From Alteromonas sp. KUL106 (GTDB lineage Bacteria; Pseudomonadota; Gammaproteobacteria; Enterobacterales; Alteromonadaceae), in NCBI RefSeq assembly GCF_009811415.1, contig NZ_BLIG01000015.1:1-64000 (forward strand): a DNA stretch of 64,000 nucleotides, written 5' to 3'. Under the pieces are notes generated by a model, which was not told where the DNA came from, searched no databases, and saw nothing but the letters and a program-made list of their open reading frames with translations. Positions 9,662-18,745 of this stretch are shown here, piece by piece (the stretch's first letter is position 1; the number at the start of each line of letters is the position of its first letter). Made by a program: the position numbers and the translations under genes.

Positions 9662-10519
9662 TCACTGAATTCCGATAAACTCAAAAATCGATCCCAACAC
9701 CAGTTCGGCACTCTCAATTTGCGGGTAGTGACCAATATTCTCAAGTTCAACTACATTGGGTTTGGGAATGAGTTCTTTGTATCGAGCTGCCATATGTGCG
9801 CCTGAGATAGGATCGGCCATGCCGACCGTCAGTCGAAGAGGAACGGTTGTATTTTGAAGTGCACCTACCCAGCGTTCTCTGTATTGCTTACGTTGGTTCA
9901 TATAATCCAGCAGTAAATGCATGTATCTGTGGCCGTTGTTCTCAACAATAAGCGCCCAAAAATCATCAATTTCTTGTTCTGAAGGCGGCGTGTTTGGCCC
10001 AAAAATATTCAGCATGCTTTTTCGAAGGGCATTTTTATTTAGAAAACGGATAAGTAAACCGCCAACAGGAGAAAGAAGGAGCTTTTGAATAGGCAGTGCT
10101 AAATGGGTTTCTGGGAACAAACCACCATTTAATAAATGCAGTGATTCAATATGAAATGACAGAGTATTTTCATTGTGTTGTGCCAATAGCTCTTGCGCTG
10201 CCGTATCGCCATAATCGTGAGATAGCACATGCGCTTTTTGAATGGCTAAATGCTTCATGACGGCACTTATCACCGCTACTTGCTCTTTGATTTGATACCT
10301 TTTCGGCGCTTTACTGCTAAACCCAAACCCCAGCATGTCTAGTGTAACGCAGTGAAAATGAAGGGTGAGATCAGGCCAAAGTTTAATCCAATCAAAGCTT
10401 GCGGTGGGATATCCGTGAATGAGTAAGAGAGTAGGGCCTTGGCCTTCAGTTCGAAAGAAAACGCGCTGCCCATCTATATCTAGAAACTGACCGCCCTCGC
10501 GCCAATGATTCAGCTGCAT
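9662..10519 (-). CDS. Alpha/beta hydrolase with aspartate nucleophile (haloalkane dehalogenase/epoxide hydrolase type)
   Basis: 285 aa alpha/beta-fold hydrolase with oxyanion motif HGYPTASFDW (35-44), nucleophile elbow SHDYGDT with Asp102 where esterases carry Ser, and catalytic His in GHYPQIE near the C-terminus. HDxG elbows are used by haloalkane dehalogenases, epoxide hydrolases and MEST-like proteins, so the enzyme probably forms an alkyl- or hydroxyalkyl-Asp intermediate; the substrate cannot be read from the sequence. No signal peptide, so cytoplasmic. It appears monocistronic, with 160 bp to the upstream kinase gene. Confidence 0.88.
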   Translation of the reverse strand: MQLNHWREGGQFLDIDGQRVFFRTEGQGPTLLLIHGYPTASFDWIKLWPDLTLHFHCVTLDMLGFGFSSKAPKRYQIKEQVAVISAVMKHLAIQKAHVLSHDYGDTAAQELLAQHNENTLSFHIESLHLLNGGLFPETHLALPIQKLLLSPVGGLLIRFLNKNALRKSMLNIFGPNTPPSEQEIDDFWALIVENNGHRYMHLLLDYMNQRKQYRERWVGALQNTTVPLRLTVGMADPISGAHMAARYKELIPKPNVVELENIGHYPQIESAELVLGSIFEFIGIQ

Positions 10520-10553
10520 TTTTACTTACTCGTAGTATTTACTTTCGCTTAGC

Positions 10554-10628
10554 TTGACGTGCTAATGGGCTAACGTCTGTCGTAAAGGCGACATTTCTAT
10601 AGGGACGAATTGCTATTAGTCACGTCAA
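10554..10628. repeat. Nested inverted repeat between two minus-strand genes
   Basis: Outer arms TTGACGTGCTAAT (10554-10566) and ATTAGTCACGTCAA (10615-10628) pair over 13 bp with one bulged base. Inside them TGTCG (10578-10582) and CGACA (10589-10593) form a second hairpin. This could be a structured 5' leader of the hydrolase gene, the 3' end of the kinase transcript, or a small palindromic repeat element. Confidence 0.4.
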
Positions 10629-10679
10629 ACCTCAAACAACAGCGAAGGGGTAAACAAACGCAGTGTTACGAGCAAATAC

Positions 10680-12032
10680 TCATTGCTCAATAGGAATACG
10701 TACGGCTACCGTAGTTCCTTCTCCAGGCGCTGATGAAAGACCAATATCGCCATTAAATTTTTGTCGAACCAGATTGTATAAAATGTGAAGACCCAGCCCA
10801 GTGCCGCCTTTATCCCTGGCTGTGGTATAAAAGGGTTCAAACACTTTTCGGTGAAACTCTTCGGCAATACCTTTGCCGTTGTCCCTTACGCTTATAACAA
10901 TATTGTTGTCTTGTTTAGTACACGATACGGTAACTTTATTGCCATCGTTATTTACTGACGGTCCAAATGCATGACGTTGGGCGTTTGAAATTAAGTTAGT
11001 TAATATCTGGGCGATAACGCCAGGGCAAGTGGTAATGACTAAATCTGGTGTTACATCAATAAAGAGGTCAACTTGTTCTTTGCGAAGCATAGGCTTAAGG
11101 GGGTTACATACGCGAGGAATGTATTCATCCAACGCGATTTCTTCAATTTCTAGTGAGGTTTGGTCAGCAGAAGTGCGTTTAAAATCCTGTACCAAGTTCG
11201 CCGCGCGCATTAAGCTGTTCTCAGCTAAAATAAGGCCCTCAGAACAAATGGCTTCGAAGTCTTTAAAGCCTTGTTCTGTCAGTTCGCCCTCCTCAAAATC
11301 ACGAAATATACTTTTAAGCTCTTCTTTACAGTTACTCACAGACGTTAATGCAATGCCCAGAGGCGTGTTAACCTCATGAGCAATACCCGCCACCAAATTA
11401 CCCAGTGCCGCCATTTTTTCTGATTCGATAAGCCTTTCTTGTGCGGCCTCAAGTGCTGCGGTACGTTCTTTTACACGTTGTTCTAGCGTCTGATTAGCTT
11501 GTATGAGTTTTGCTTCATATAATGCGCGCTCATTAGCGCTCACCGCACGTCCGTAAAGGTCAGCCAGTGATGAGGCAAAAACTATTTCATCGGGTTCCCA
11601 TGTGCGGGGCTCACCTTGATGCTCGCAGCAGATGATGCCGATCATCTTGCCCCGATGTCGAATAGGCACGTCTAGCATTGAGGCGATACCCAACGGCTTT
11701 AAATACACATCAGCAAACTCAAACGTAGCAACGTCTGTTACCGCATTGTGTGCAACAATACTTCGTTCACTGTCTAACGCTTCAAAGTAGTGGGGAAAGT
11801 CTTTGCGCGTAAGTACCAGGCTCTCGTGCTCAAGGTTGTTGGTTTTATCAATTAGCAAGGCGCATTTGACGAGGGTTTGCTCAGCATCGTAAAGCCATAT
11901 GCCCGCCCGAGTGATTTTCAGGCCCTCACAGATAGAATTGATGATCAACCTTAACGCGGTTGCCAAGTCTCCTTTATCAATATCGGCACTTTGGCCAACG
12001 CGCAGCAATATAAGTTCTAACGACTCTTTCAT
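10680..12032 (-). CDS. GAF-domain sensor histidine kinase
   Basis: 450 aa soluble histidine kinase: GAF sensor domain (about 20-165), coiled-coil linker (170-205), HisKA with H-box GIAHEVNTPLG (phospho-acceptor His219), then HATPase_c with N-box NLISNAQRHA, G1 box VRDNGKGI and G2 box GTGLGLHI. No membrane segment. Its ATG overlaps the stop of the HD-GYP regulator gene (TAATG on the minus strand), so the two are cotranscribed and translationally coupled and probably form a two-component pair acting on cyclic-di-GMP. The signal for the GAF domain is unknown. Confidence 0.92.
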   Translation of the reverse strand: MKESLELILLRVGQSADIDKGDLATALRLIINSICEGLKITRAGIWLYDAEQTLVKCALLIDKTNNLEHESLVLTRKDFPHYFEALDSERSIVAHNAVTDVATFEFADVYLKPLGIASMLDVPIRHRGKMIGIICCEHQGEPRTWEPDEIVFASSLADLYGRAVSANERALYEAKLIQANQTLEQRVKERTAALEAAQERLIESEKMAALGNLVAGIAHEVNTPLGIALTSVSNCKEELKSIFRDFEEGELTEQGFKDFEAICSEGLILAENSLMRAANLVQDFKRTSADQTSLEIEEIALDEYIPRVCNPLKPMLRKEQVDLFIDVTPDLVITTCPGVIAQILTNLISNAQRHAFGPSVNNDGNKVTVSCTKQDNNIVISVRDNGKGIAEEFHRKVFEPFYTTARDKGGTGLGLHILYNLVRQKFNGDIGLSSAPGEGTTVAVRIPIEQ

Positions 12033-13558
12033 TACTCTTCATCCGGTTCTAGCGCTCGAATTTCTTGGATCTTATCAAAGTGTTCCAACATGATTTGCGT
12101 TATGAGTGGATCAAATTGCTTGCCCGCGTTTTCACGCAAATAGTCTTTTACCTCTTCTTCACTCCAAGCGGGCTTGTAACAACGCTTCGATAAAAGAGCA
12201 TCGACCACATCCACTATCGCCATAATGCGCCCCTCAAGAGGAATCGCGTCTCTCTCTAAGCCTAATGGGTATCCTTTTCCGTCCCAGCGTTCATGGTGTG
12301 ATTTGGCGATGATAGCGCCCATTTTTGCGACAATACGGTCAGAGCCGGCCAGTAGGTCGTAACCTCGTTGCGCGTGGGTTTTCATTATTTCCCACTCATC
12401 AGGATCAAGCTTTCCTGGCTTATGCAAGATAGTTTCTGGAATACTAATTTTTCCCACGTCGTGAAGTGCTGCTGCATATCGAATGGTTTCGATAAACTCT
12501 TTACTCAAGTGCAGCTTTTCTGACAAGAACTCTGTCATAAGAATAACGCGCTTTACGTGGCCACCGGTTTCTTTGCTACGCATTTCAATTGCGTCGCTCA
12601 GCACCATGATGAGTTCTTTCTGGGTCTGCTGTATGTCCTCTTTTTGCGTGAGGTTTTGGAAAATAATGGCAACATTAGAAGCAAACATTTCAAGTGTTTT
12701 GCGCTGTAGAGCATCTAACGGACTGTTTAGCTTGACGTATAAAATATTATGTGTGGTTTCTCCCGTAGGGTAGTAACCAACAAAGAGATCGTCAGATTGA
12801 TAATGGGCTTTACTGACAAGCACATGTTTGACTTTTTCCTCTATCGACTCGGGAATTTTTTTAGAAATACCTGGCTCGCACAATCCCACGAGGTCGCCAC
12901 TTGCGCCTAACACCGTCATGGTGGTGTCACCATAAAGATCGGTGTGTTGGGTTGATAAATAGAGCACGGAGTTGTCTAAATTTAGTAGCGTGAGCGTTTG
13001 CTTTAATACAGCAGTGCCAAACTGAGACAAAGATTGACTCGCTAGCACAGAAGAGGATGATTTGAGAACATCCTCCATACCGCGCTTACCCTTTTCGATA
13101 GTTTGAATGTCGCGATAAGAGCGAATGGCGGTGTAGACGCATGACTTAAGCTTAAGGGAAGAGAGTTCGGTTTTAGCCTTGTAGTCGTTGATGTCGTATC
13201 GTCGGATAACTTCTTCTTCAGGTGCCTGACCAGGTTGCCCTGTTCGCAGTATGAGACGAGAAGTGTGGTTATCTAAATCGTTCCTTATGGCGTCAATAAG
13301 TAATAGACCCGCGTCGTCGGTTTCCATCACCACATCGACGAACGCTAAAGCAATATCTGGATGAGCGGTAAATAGCGCTAGGCCTTGCTCACCGCTATAA
13401 GCCGATAAAAACTCTACGCCCCGTTCTTCAAAACTGAATTTTCGCAGTGTAAGTTTAGTGACTTCGTGAACGCCTTCTTCATCGTCTATGATGGCTATTT
13501 TCCAAGGCGCTTTGCGCGCAGTAACAGGCTCTTTTTTTACTTTTTTAAATAGCGACAT
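12032..13558 (-). CDS. Response regulator with DUF3369 and HD-GYP domain (c-di-GMP phosphodiesterase)
   Basis: 508 aa. Receiver domain at residues 18-140 with phospho-acceptor Asp74 in FVDVVMETD. A DUF3369-type domain occupies about 165-310, and the HD-GYP domain about 325-490 with ALHDVGKI, HHERWDGKGYPLGL and DVVDAL blocks. All HD-GYP signature residues are present, so hydrolysis of cyclic-di-GMP to pGpG/GMP is expected. First gene of a two-gene operon with the histidine kinase. Proteins with this architecture normally work with a cognate kinase encoded next door, as here. Confidence 0.93.
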   Translation of the reverse strand: MSLFKKVKKEPVTARKAPWKIAIIDDEEGVHEVTKLTLRKFSFEERGVEFLSAYSGEQGLALFTAHPDIALAFVDVVMETDDAGLLLIDAIRNDLDNHTSRLILRTGQPGQAPEEEVIRRYDINDYKAKTELSSLKLKSCVYTAIRSYRDIQTIEKGKRGMEDVLKSSSSVLASQSLSQFGTAVLKQTLTLLNLDNSVLYLSTQHTDLYGDTTMTVLGASGDLVGLCEPGISKKIPESIEEKVKHVLVSKAHYQSDDLFVGYYPTGETTHNILYVKLNSPLDALQRKTLEMFASNVAIIFQNLTQKEDIQQTQKELIMVLSDAIEMRSKETGGHVKRVILMTEFLSEKLHLSKEFIETIRYAAALHDVGKISIPETILHKPGKLDPDEWEIMKTHAQRGYDLLAGSDRIVAKMGAIIAKSHHERWDGKGYPLGLERDAIPLEGRIMAIVDVVDALLSKRCYKPAWSEEEVKDYLRENAGKQFDPLITQIMLEHFDKIQEIRALEPDEE

Positions 13559-13743
13559 ACTTTATTTAACAAAACGTAGATTGTCTTAAAAGTAAGCTAC
13601 AATTCCTGATGCCGCAATTGAAGGGAAATTAAATTGTTCTAAAGTTTAATACGATTGAATCTTTACAGTAACCACAGTGGCATCAATCACTATTGATAAA
13701 ACGGGCAATCAGGGGATAAAGGAAGGACCAACGAGGCTTGGTG

Positions 13744-13775
13744 GCCCTATCACTCGAAAAACAAGCGATAGGGGC
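13744..13775 (-). terminator. Hairpin after catalase gene
   Basis: CCCTATC (13745-13751) pairs with GATAGGG (13767-13773), with further partly wobble-paired bases inside. It sits about 30 bp past the catalase stop (minus strand). There is no clear T-run behind it, so termination is only likely. Confidence 0.35.
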
Positions 13776-13802
13776 AATTGTAGTGAAGGCTAGTTCAAAG
13801 GA

Positions 13803-15305
13803 TTAACTGTCTTCAATAGGCGTATGTTCAGTAATAGGCACCGTATTCACATCTGTATCCAAACTTTCTACCGCATTTTTCACGCCTGCAGCATAATCGG
13901 GGTGCACTTTCTCTAATACTGCGTACCATCTTTCTTTCACACTGTCAGAGCACGGGCCCATAGCAGCCGCATAGTTCTTATATAGACGCGCCTTCTGGTC
14001 GTCTGAAAACATTTCGTAGAGTTTACGTGGCTGCACGTAATCGACATCAGATTCACTTTGATGGTATCGGTCAGCATCTCCGTCTATGCGCAGCGGTGGT
14101 TCCTTCAAGGAAAAATCCGCAACAGGCCCGTCATATTGATTCGGTTCGTAGTAAGCGTCAGGGTTACCAAAGTCGTTGGTAAAGAAACGCATAGCACCGT
14201 CTTTATGATAGTGATTCACTTTACTATTTTTGGGGGCATTAGCCGGAAGCGCCTCATAATGAGTACCTAGGCGATATCTGTGGGCATCTGCATAAGCAAA
14301 CACGCGAGCTTGAAGCATCTTGTCTGGACTGAAACCAATTCCCGGTACAACGTTTGATGGGCTGAACGCGGCATTTTCAACCATTTGGAAATAGTTTTCT
14401 GGGTTTTTGTTCATTTCCAACACGCCCACTTCGATAAGAGGGTAATCGTCATGAGGCCACACTTTGGTTAAATCGAACGGGTTGTAGCTTTGCTGACCAG
14501 CTTCCTCTTCAGGCATTGCTTGAATATACATTTTCCATTTTGGATATTTGCCTTCATCAATGGCGTTATAGAGTTCTTCCTGATATTTTTCACGGGTACT
14601 GCCAATGATCTTTTCAGACGTTTCGTTGGTGTAATTTTTAATGCCTTGCTGAGTTTTAAAATGGAACTTCACCCAGTGACGTACACCGTCTTTGTTCCAC
14701 ATGCTAAACGTATGGCTTCCATAGCCATTCATATGCATTGGCGATACAGGTATGCCACGGTCTGACATTAAAATGGTCACTTGATGGACACTTTCCGGTT
14801 GGCCAGCCCAAAAGTCGAACATCGCTTCTGGTGAGCGAAGGTTTGTTTTAGGGTGTCGCTTTTGTGTTCGGATGAAATCTGGGAATTTATAGCCGTCTCG
14901 AATAAAGAACACTGGGGTGTTGTTGCCCACCATGTCCCAATTTCCTTGCTGAGTATAAAACTTTAAACTGAAACCCCTTACATCTCGTTCGGTATCGGCG
15001 GCACCAGATTCCCCCGCCACGGTAGACCATCGGCTTAGTACTTCGGTCTGTTTACCTATTTCTGAAAACATATCTGCGCAGGTGTAGTCAGTAATGTCGT
15101 GGGTAACGGTAAATGTGCCTTGCGCTCCCCAGCCTTTTGCGTGCACAACACGCTCCGGAATTCGTTCTCGGTTTTGGTGGGCTAATTTTTCAATGAGCTG
15201 ATAATCTTGTAAGAGGGCAGGGCCGCGCTCCCCGGCGGTCTTGGTAGTTTCATTGCTTACTACAGGGGCACCTGCGGATGTGGTTAACTGCGGTTTTTTA
15301 GCCAT
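13803..15305 (-). CDS. Monofunctional haem catalase (small-subunit type)
   Basis: Catalase breaks hydrogen peroxide into water and oxygen. At 500 aa it is the usual size for the small-subunit group. The distal His is in [11 protein letters not shown] (His55), the distal Asn in VGNNTPVFF (about 129) and the proximal haem Tyr region in [14 protein letters not shown]. No signal peptide is seen, so it is probably cytoplasmic. AAGGAG lies seven bases before ATG 15305. It is divergent from the nitroreductase gene with 231 bp between; no clear OxyR site could be read by eye. Symbols such as katA or katB are used for this group and sequence alone does not decide. Confidence 0.95.
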   Translation of the reverse strand: MAKKPQLTTSAGAPVVSNETTKTAGERGPALLQDYQLIEKLAHQNRERIPERVVHAKGWGAQGTFTVTHDITDYTCADMFSEIGKQTEVLSRWSTVAGESGAADTERDVRGFSLKFYTQQGNWDMVGNNTPVFFIRDGYKFPDFIRTQKRHPKTNLRSPEAMFDFWAGQPESVHQVTILMSDRGIPVSPMHMNGYGSHTFSMWNKDGVRHWVKFHFKTQQGIKNYTNETSEKIIGSTREKYQEELYNAIDEGKYPKWKMYIQAMPEEEAGQQSYNPFDLTKVWPHDDYPLIEVGVLEMNKNPENYFQMVENAAFSPSNVVPGIGFSPDKMLQARVFAYADAHRYRLGTHYEALPANAPKNSKVNHYHKDGAMRFFTNDFGNPDAYYEPNQYDGPVADFSLKEPPLRIDGDADRYHQSESDVDYVQPRKLYEMFSDDQKARLYKNYAAAMGPCSDSVKERWYAVLEKVHPDYAAGVKNAVESLDTDVNTVPITEHTPIEDS

Positions 15306-15536
15306 TTGTAACTCCTTTCATTGCTTTTTTCAAAGCCAAACTTCCATAAACACCATGCGTGTCTGACTCATGACGTAAAATTGCTACGCGCTATTAGCAG
15401 AAAGGGTTTACAAACCTCTATATATATCTATAAAAACAAACAATCCTAATTTGAATGCAAGCCTATTGAAGAGCGTATCACGGATGTTTACTCTAATTTA
15501 ACAATTCGACAGCTATTTAATGGGTTAAGGAAGTTC

Positions 15537-16208
15537 ATGAATTTTGCAGAGTTTGCAGCATCAAGAAAAAGCGTTCGCGGATTTACTCAGCAGCCGGTTA
15601 CAAAAGAGACGGTAGATGCGATTATCAATGCGGCCAAATGGGCGCCGTCTTCATACAACACTCAAACTTGGAAGATACATGCGGTAACGGGGGATGTATT
15701 AGATAAAATTCGCGAAGGGAACACGAAAAATACGCTGGAAGGTAAGCCTCATGTTCGTGATTTTCCGTACAAAGAGGATTACGAAGGCATTCACCGCCAA
15801 CGCCAGATCGACGTTGCCATACAGCTTTTTGACGTGATGGGCATCAGTCGTGAGGACAAAGAAAAACGCATGGACTGGATGATGCGTGGTTTCCGCCAAT
15901 TTGATGCCCCCGTTTCGCTGGTTTTAACCTACGATAAATCACTGGAGCCTGCGGGTATAACCCAATTCGGCTTGGGCTCTTTGGCCTACGGAATTGTTTT
16001 GGCAGCCTGGGATTTAGGGCTCGGTTGTGTCATTAACGGGCAGGGTATCATGCAGTCAGATGTCGTGCATAAATACGCAAACATTCCCGATGATGAAGCC
16101 ATAATGATTTGTATTGCGTTAGGTTACCCAGACCCAGATTTTCCAGCAAACGATGTTCGCTCAACCAGAGCAGATAACGAAGAGTTTGTGACTTATCACG
16201 GGTTCTAA
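15537..16208 (+). CDS. Nitroreductase family protein
   Basis: 223 aa FMN-dependent nitroreductase-fold protein. The N-terminal SRKSVRGF motif (FMN phosphate-binding Arg), the WAPSSYNTQTW block and a C-terminal LGYPDPDFP segment are typical of NfsB/NfnB-like enzymes that reduce nitro groups or quinones with NAD(P)H. No signal peptide. ATG 15537 follows GGAAG. A single gene, divergent from catalase and convergent with the OYE gene; co-location with catalase, OYE and YqhD fits a redox/xenobiotic stress role, but the substrate is unknown. Confidence 0.9.
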   Translation: MNFAEFAASRKSVRGFTQQPVTKETVDAIINAAKWAPSSYNTQTWKIHAVTGDVLDKIREGNTKNTLEGKPHVRDFPYKEDYEGIHRQRQIDVAIQLFDVMGISREDKEKRMDWMMRGFRQFDAPVSLVLTYDKSLEPAGITQFGLGSLAYGIVLAAWDLGLGCVINGQGIMQSDVVHKYANIPDDEAIMICIALGYPDPDFPANDVRSTRADNEEFVTYHGF

Positions 16209-16326
16209 TTCGCTTTGTCTTTGATTCAATTCCAGTTTAGACGTTTCGTTAGAAAGTGCGAGCGCACAAAGAATTGAGGGTGAGTCGTCTTGTTGCAAAA
16301 GAGAAAAATAAGCATAAGCAAGAGAG

Positions 16327-16356
16327 AGACAGTAAAGACATGTTACTTTACTGTCT
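16327..16356. terminator. Bidirectional terminator between convergent genes
   Basis: AGACAGTAAAG (16327-16337) and CTTTACTGTCT (16346-16356) form a perfect 11-bp stem with an 8-nt loop, just between the nitroreductase stop (+) and the OYE stop (-). T-rich bases follow on the plus strand (TTAAT). Confidence 0.55.
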
Positions 16357-16369
16357 TAATAAGCGCTAT

Positions 16370-17476
16370 TTACCTTTCATCTGACGGTGCGTAACGCTCC
16401 AACCAGTGTGCGTAAGGTGCTGGCATAACCCAAGATGGTTTTTCAACACCTAGCTGTTTCGCTGCAAAATAAGTCCAGTGTGGGTTGGTTAGGTGCATTC
16501 TTCCCACCATGACCACATCCAACTGTTCGTTTTTTACAGTGTCGTTGGCAAGCTCGGGCGTATCGACACCCCAAGCGGTAGCTACGGGAATATCTGCTTC
16601 ATCACGTACGCGCTTCGCGATAGGTGCTAAAAACGCCGGTCCCCAAGGAATGTTAGCATCGGGCGTGTTAAAGCCAACACTAACACTGACAAAATCAGCG
16701 CCAATTTCTTTAAACTGCTTTATCAGTTCAATCGACTCATTTAGCGTTTGTTCGTCGTCGCCATCGTATTCGATAACACCAAAGCGCACGGTAAGCGGCA
16801 AGTTTTCAGGCCACACTTCACGCACAGCGCTAAGTGTTTCAAGTAAGAATCGACCGCGGCCTTGTGCATCACCGCCGTACTCGTCTGTACGCTTGTTGGC
16901 GTGCTTTGAGAAGAAGCTTTGGGCCAAATAACCGTGGGCAAAATGAAGCTCTAGCCACTCATATCCAGCTTCAAGTGCACGCTTGGCGCCCTTAACGAAG
17001 TCAGCCTTAACACGTTCAATGTCGGCCTTGGTCATTTCCTTAGGCGTTACTGGCAGGTGTGCACCAAACGCTTCGGCAGACGGTCCAATAGGCTGCCAAC
17101 CTTTGTCATCACTTGGCTGAATATGATCGTCACCTTCCCACGGGCGGTTAGCACTGGCTTTACGCCCCGCATGAGCAATTTGAATTCCAGCAACAGCGCC
17201 TTGGCTTTTAATGCGCTCGGCAATGTTTTTTAAGCCACTAACGTGTTCGTCTTTCCAAATACCTAGGCAATTTGGCGTAATGCGGCCTTCTGGGGAAACG
17301 GCAGTCGCTTCTACAATTACAAGACCTGCGCCACCACGGGCGAACGACTGGTAGTTTGCTTCATGCCACTGATTGGTAAAGCCGTCTTCTGCGGAATACT
17401 GGCACATCGGAGGCACGGCAATACGGTTGCGAAGCGTCACGTCTTTTAACGAAAATGGTTCAAACAGTGGAGTCAT
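16370..17476 (-). CDS. Old yellow enzyme family NADH:flavin oxidoreductase (YqjM-like)
   Basis: 368 aa FMN-dependent ene-reductase. The start MTPLFEPFSLKDVTLRNR and PPMCQYSA (Cys25, Tyr27) match the thermophilic-like/YqjM branch, where this Cys tunes the flavin. The substrate-binding His pair region is around ELHFAHGYLAQSFF and the flavin phosphate site is VVMVGRMHL near the C-terminus. Such enzymes reduce activated C=C bonds of enals, quinones and maleimides. It lies 100 bp after yqhD on the same strand; a hairpin in that gap may separate them partly. It likely shares a detoxification role with YqhD. Confidence 0.93.
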   Translation of the reverse strand: MTPLFEPFSLKDVTLRNRIAVPPMCQYSAEDGFTNQWHEANYQSFARGGAGLVIVEATAVSPEGRITPNCLGIWKDEHVSGLKNIAERIKSQGAVAGIQIAHAGRKASANRPWEGDDHIQPSDDKGWQPIGPSAEAFGAHLPVTPKEMTKADIERVKADFVKGAKRALEAGYEWLELHFAHGYLAQSFFSKHANKRTDEYGGDAQGRGRFLLETLSAVREVWPENLPLTVRFGVIEYDGDDEQTLNESIELIKQFKEIGADFVSVSVGFNTPDANIPWGPAFLAPIAKRVRDEADIPVATAWGVDTPELANDTVKNEQLDVVMVGRMHLTNPHWTYFAAKQLGVEKPSWVMPAPYAHWLERYAPSDER

Positions 17477-17506
17477 ATTTTCTCGCTATTTAAAATGAGA
17501 GTAACA

Positions 17507-17568
17507 AGTACCCAGCCGTTGCGGGGTACTCTGTTGTTCAAAACGCATATGTGCTTTGCACCATATGC
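17507..17568 (-). terminator. Two hairpins downstream of yqhD
   Basis: On the minus strand the first hairpin is GCATATG...CATATGC with an inner GCA/TGC pairing (17545-17568), followed by GTTTTG. The second is AGTACCC/GGGTACT (17507-17530). The first is a good terminator candidate for yqhD transcripts, with possible read-through to the OYE gene. Confidence 0.5.
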
Positions 17569-17576
17569 AAATGGGC

Positions 17577-18731
17577 TTACGCCGCTAAGGTCAAAATTTC
17601 GCGGGCTTTCGCAAGGTCTATGTCGCCATGTTCTCCCAGCGCGGTTAAGCCATTGCGTTCTAGGTTCTCGACAAGTCCATCAATGGCAGACTTTTCAATG
17701 CCATAATCAGACAAACGGGTTTTAACCTGCATAGTTTCGAAAAAGTCTTGGACAGCTTTAATGGTTAGGTCGATGGCCTTTTCTTTGTCATCTTCCTGAA
17801 TGCCGAACACGCGCTCGCCTAGCTGCAGAATTTTTTCCTGCTTCTTGTCGCGCTGCACAAACATGAGCGATGGCAATACGATGGCTAGTGTTACCGCGTG
17901 GTCTAAACCATGCAGCGCGGTAAGTTCATGGCCAATCATGTGGGTGCCCCAGTCTTGTGGTACACCTTTACCAATTAAGCCGTTTAGCGCCATGGTTGCT
18001 GACCACATAACGTTCGCGCGCACATCGTAGTCTTCAGGTGTTGCCAGAGCTTTAGGCCCTTCTTGGATTAAGGTTTGCAAAATACCCTCTGCAAAACGGT
18101 CTTGAAGCGGCGCATTTACAGGGTAAGTTAAGTACTGCTCAATTACGTGAACGAATGCATCTACCACACCATTTGAAACTTGGCGCGGAGGCAATGAATA
18201 CGTAAATTCTGGATCTAGCACCGCAAAAACAGGTTGTACCGTTTCAGAAGAAAACGCACGTTTTTGCGAGGTTTCTTTTCTGTTTACGACCGAGTTACCG
18301 TTACTTTCTGAACCTGTCGCAGGTAACGTAAGCACCGCACCAATGGGTAACGGGTTGTTAAACGCTGCGCCTTTAACAAGAATATCCCACGGGTCGCCGT
18401 CAAAATTAACTGCAGCCGCCACAAATTTCGCGCCATCAATAACACTTCCACCGCCTACAGCGAGAATGAAATTTACATCGTTTTCACGGGCCACATTCAC
18501 CGCTTTCATCAGCGTTTCAAATTCTGGATTGGGTTCAACACCCTCAAACTCAATGACTTCAGCGCCTTCTAGCGCGGTATTTACCTTATCGTAAATGCCG
18601 TTTTTCTTAATCGAGCCGCCACCGTATAGGAAGAGGACTTTAGCCTGTTTCGGCAAGCGTGAGGACACTTCACTAAGCTGACCTTTGCCGAACAAAATTT
18701 CAGTTTGATTTTTAAATGTAAAATTAAGCAT
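17577..18731 (-). CDS. yqhD: NADPH-dependent iron-containing alcohol dehydrogenase YqhD
   Basis: 384 aa group III alcohol dehydrogenase very similar in plan to E. coli YqhD: start LNFTFKNQTEILFGKGQL, coenzyme loop YGGGSIKKNG, AVGGGSVIDGAKF, LPATGSESNG, and the metal region DAFVHVIEQY ... HMIGHELTALHGLDHA with the His ligands. YqhD reduces short-chain aldehydes such as those from lipid peroxidation, using NADPH. Fourteen bases separate it from the upstream DJ-1-like gene, so they form an operon, and the divergent LysR gene is the likely regulator. In E. coli yqhD is likewise controlled by a neighbouring (AraC-type) regulator. Confidence 0.95.
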   Translation of the reverse strand: MLNFTFKNQTEILFGKGQLSEVSSRLPKQAKVLFLYGGGSIKKNGIYDKVNTALEGAEVIEFEGVEPNPEFETLMKAVNVARENDVNFILAVGGGSVIDGAKFVAAAVNFDGDPWDILVKGAAFNNPLPIGAVLTLPATGSESNGNSVVNRKETSQKRAFSSETVQPVFAVLDPEFTYSLPPRQVSNGVVDAFVHVIEQYLTYPVNAPLQDRFAEGILQTLIQEGPKALATPEDYDVRANVMWSATMALNGLIGKGVPQDWGTHMIGHELTALHGLDHAVTLAIVLPSLMFVQRDKKQEKILQLGERVFGIQEDDKEKAIDLTIKAVQDFFETMQVKTRLSDYGIEKSAIDGLVENLERNGLTALGEHGDIDLAKAREILTLAA

Positions 18732-18745
18732 TGGGTTGTCTGTCC

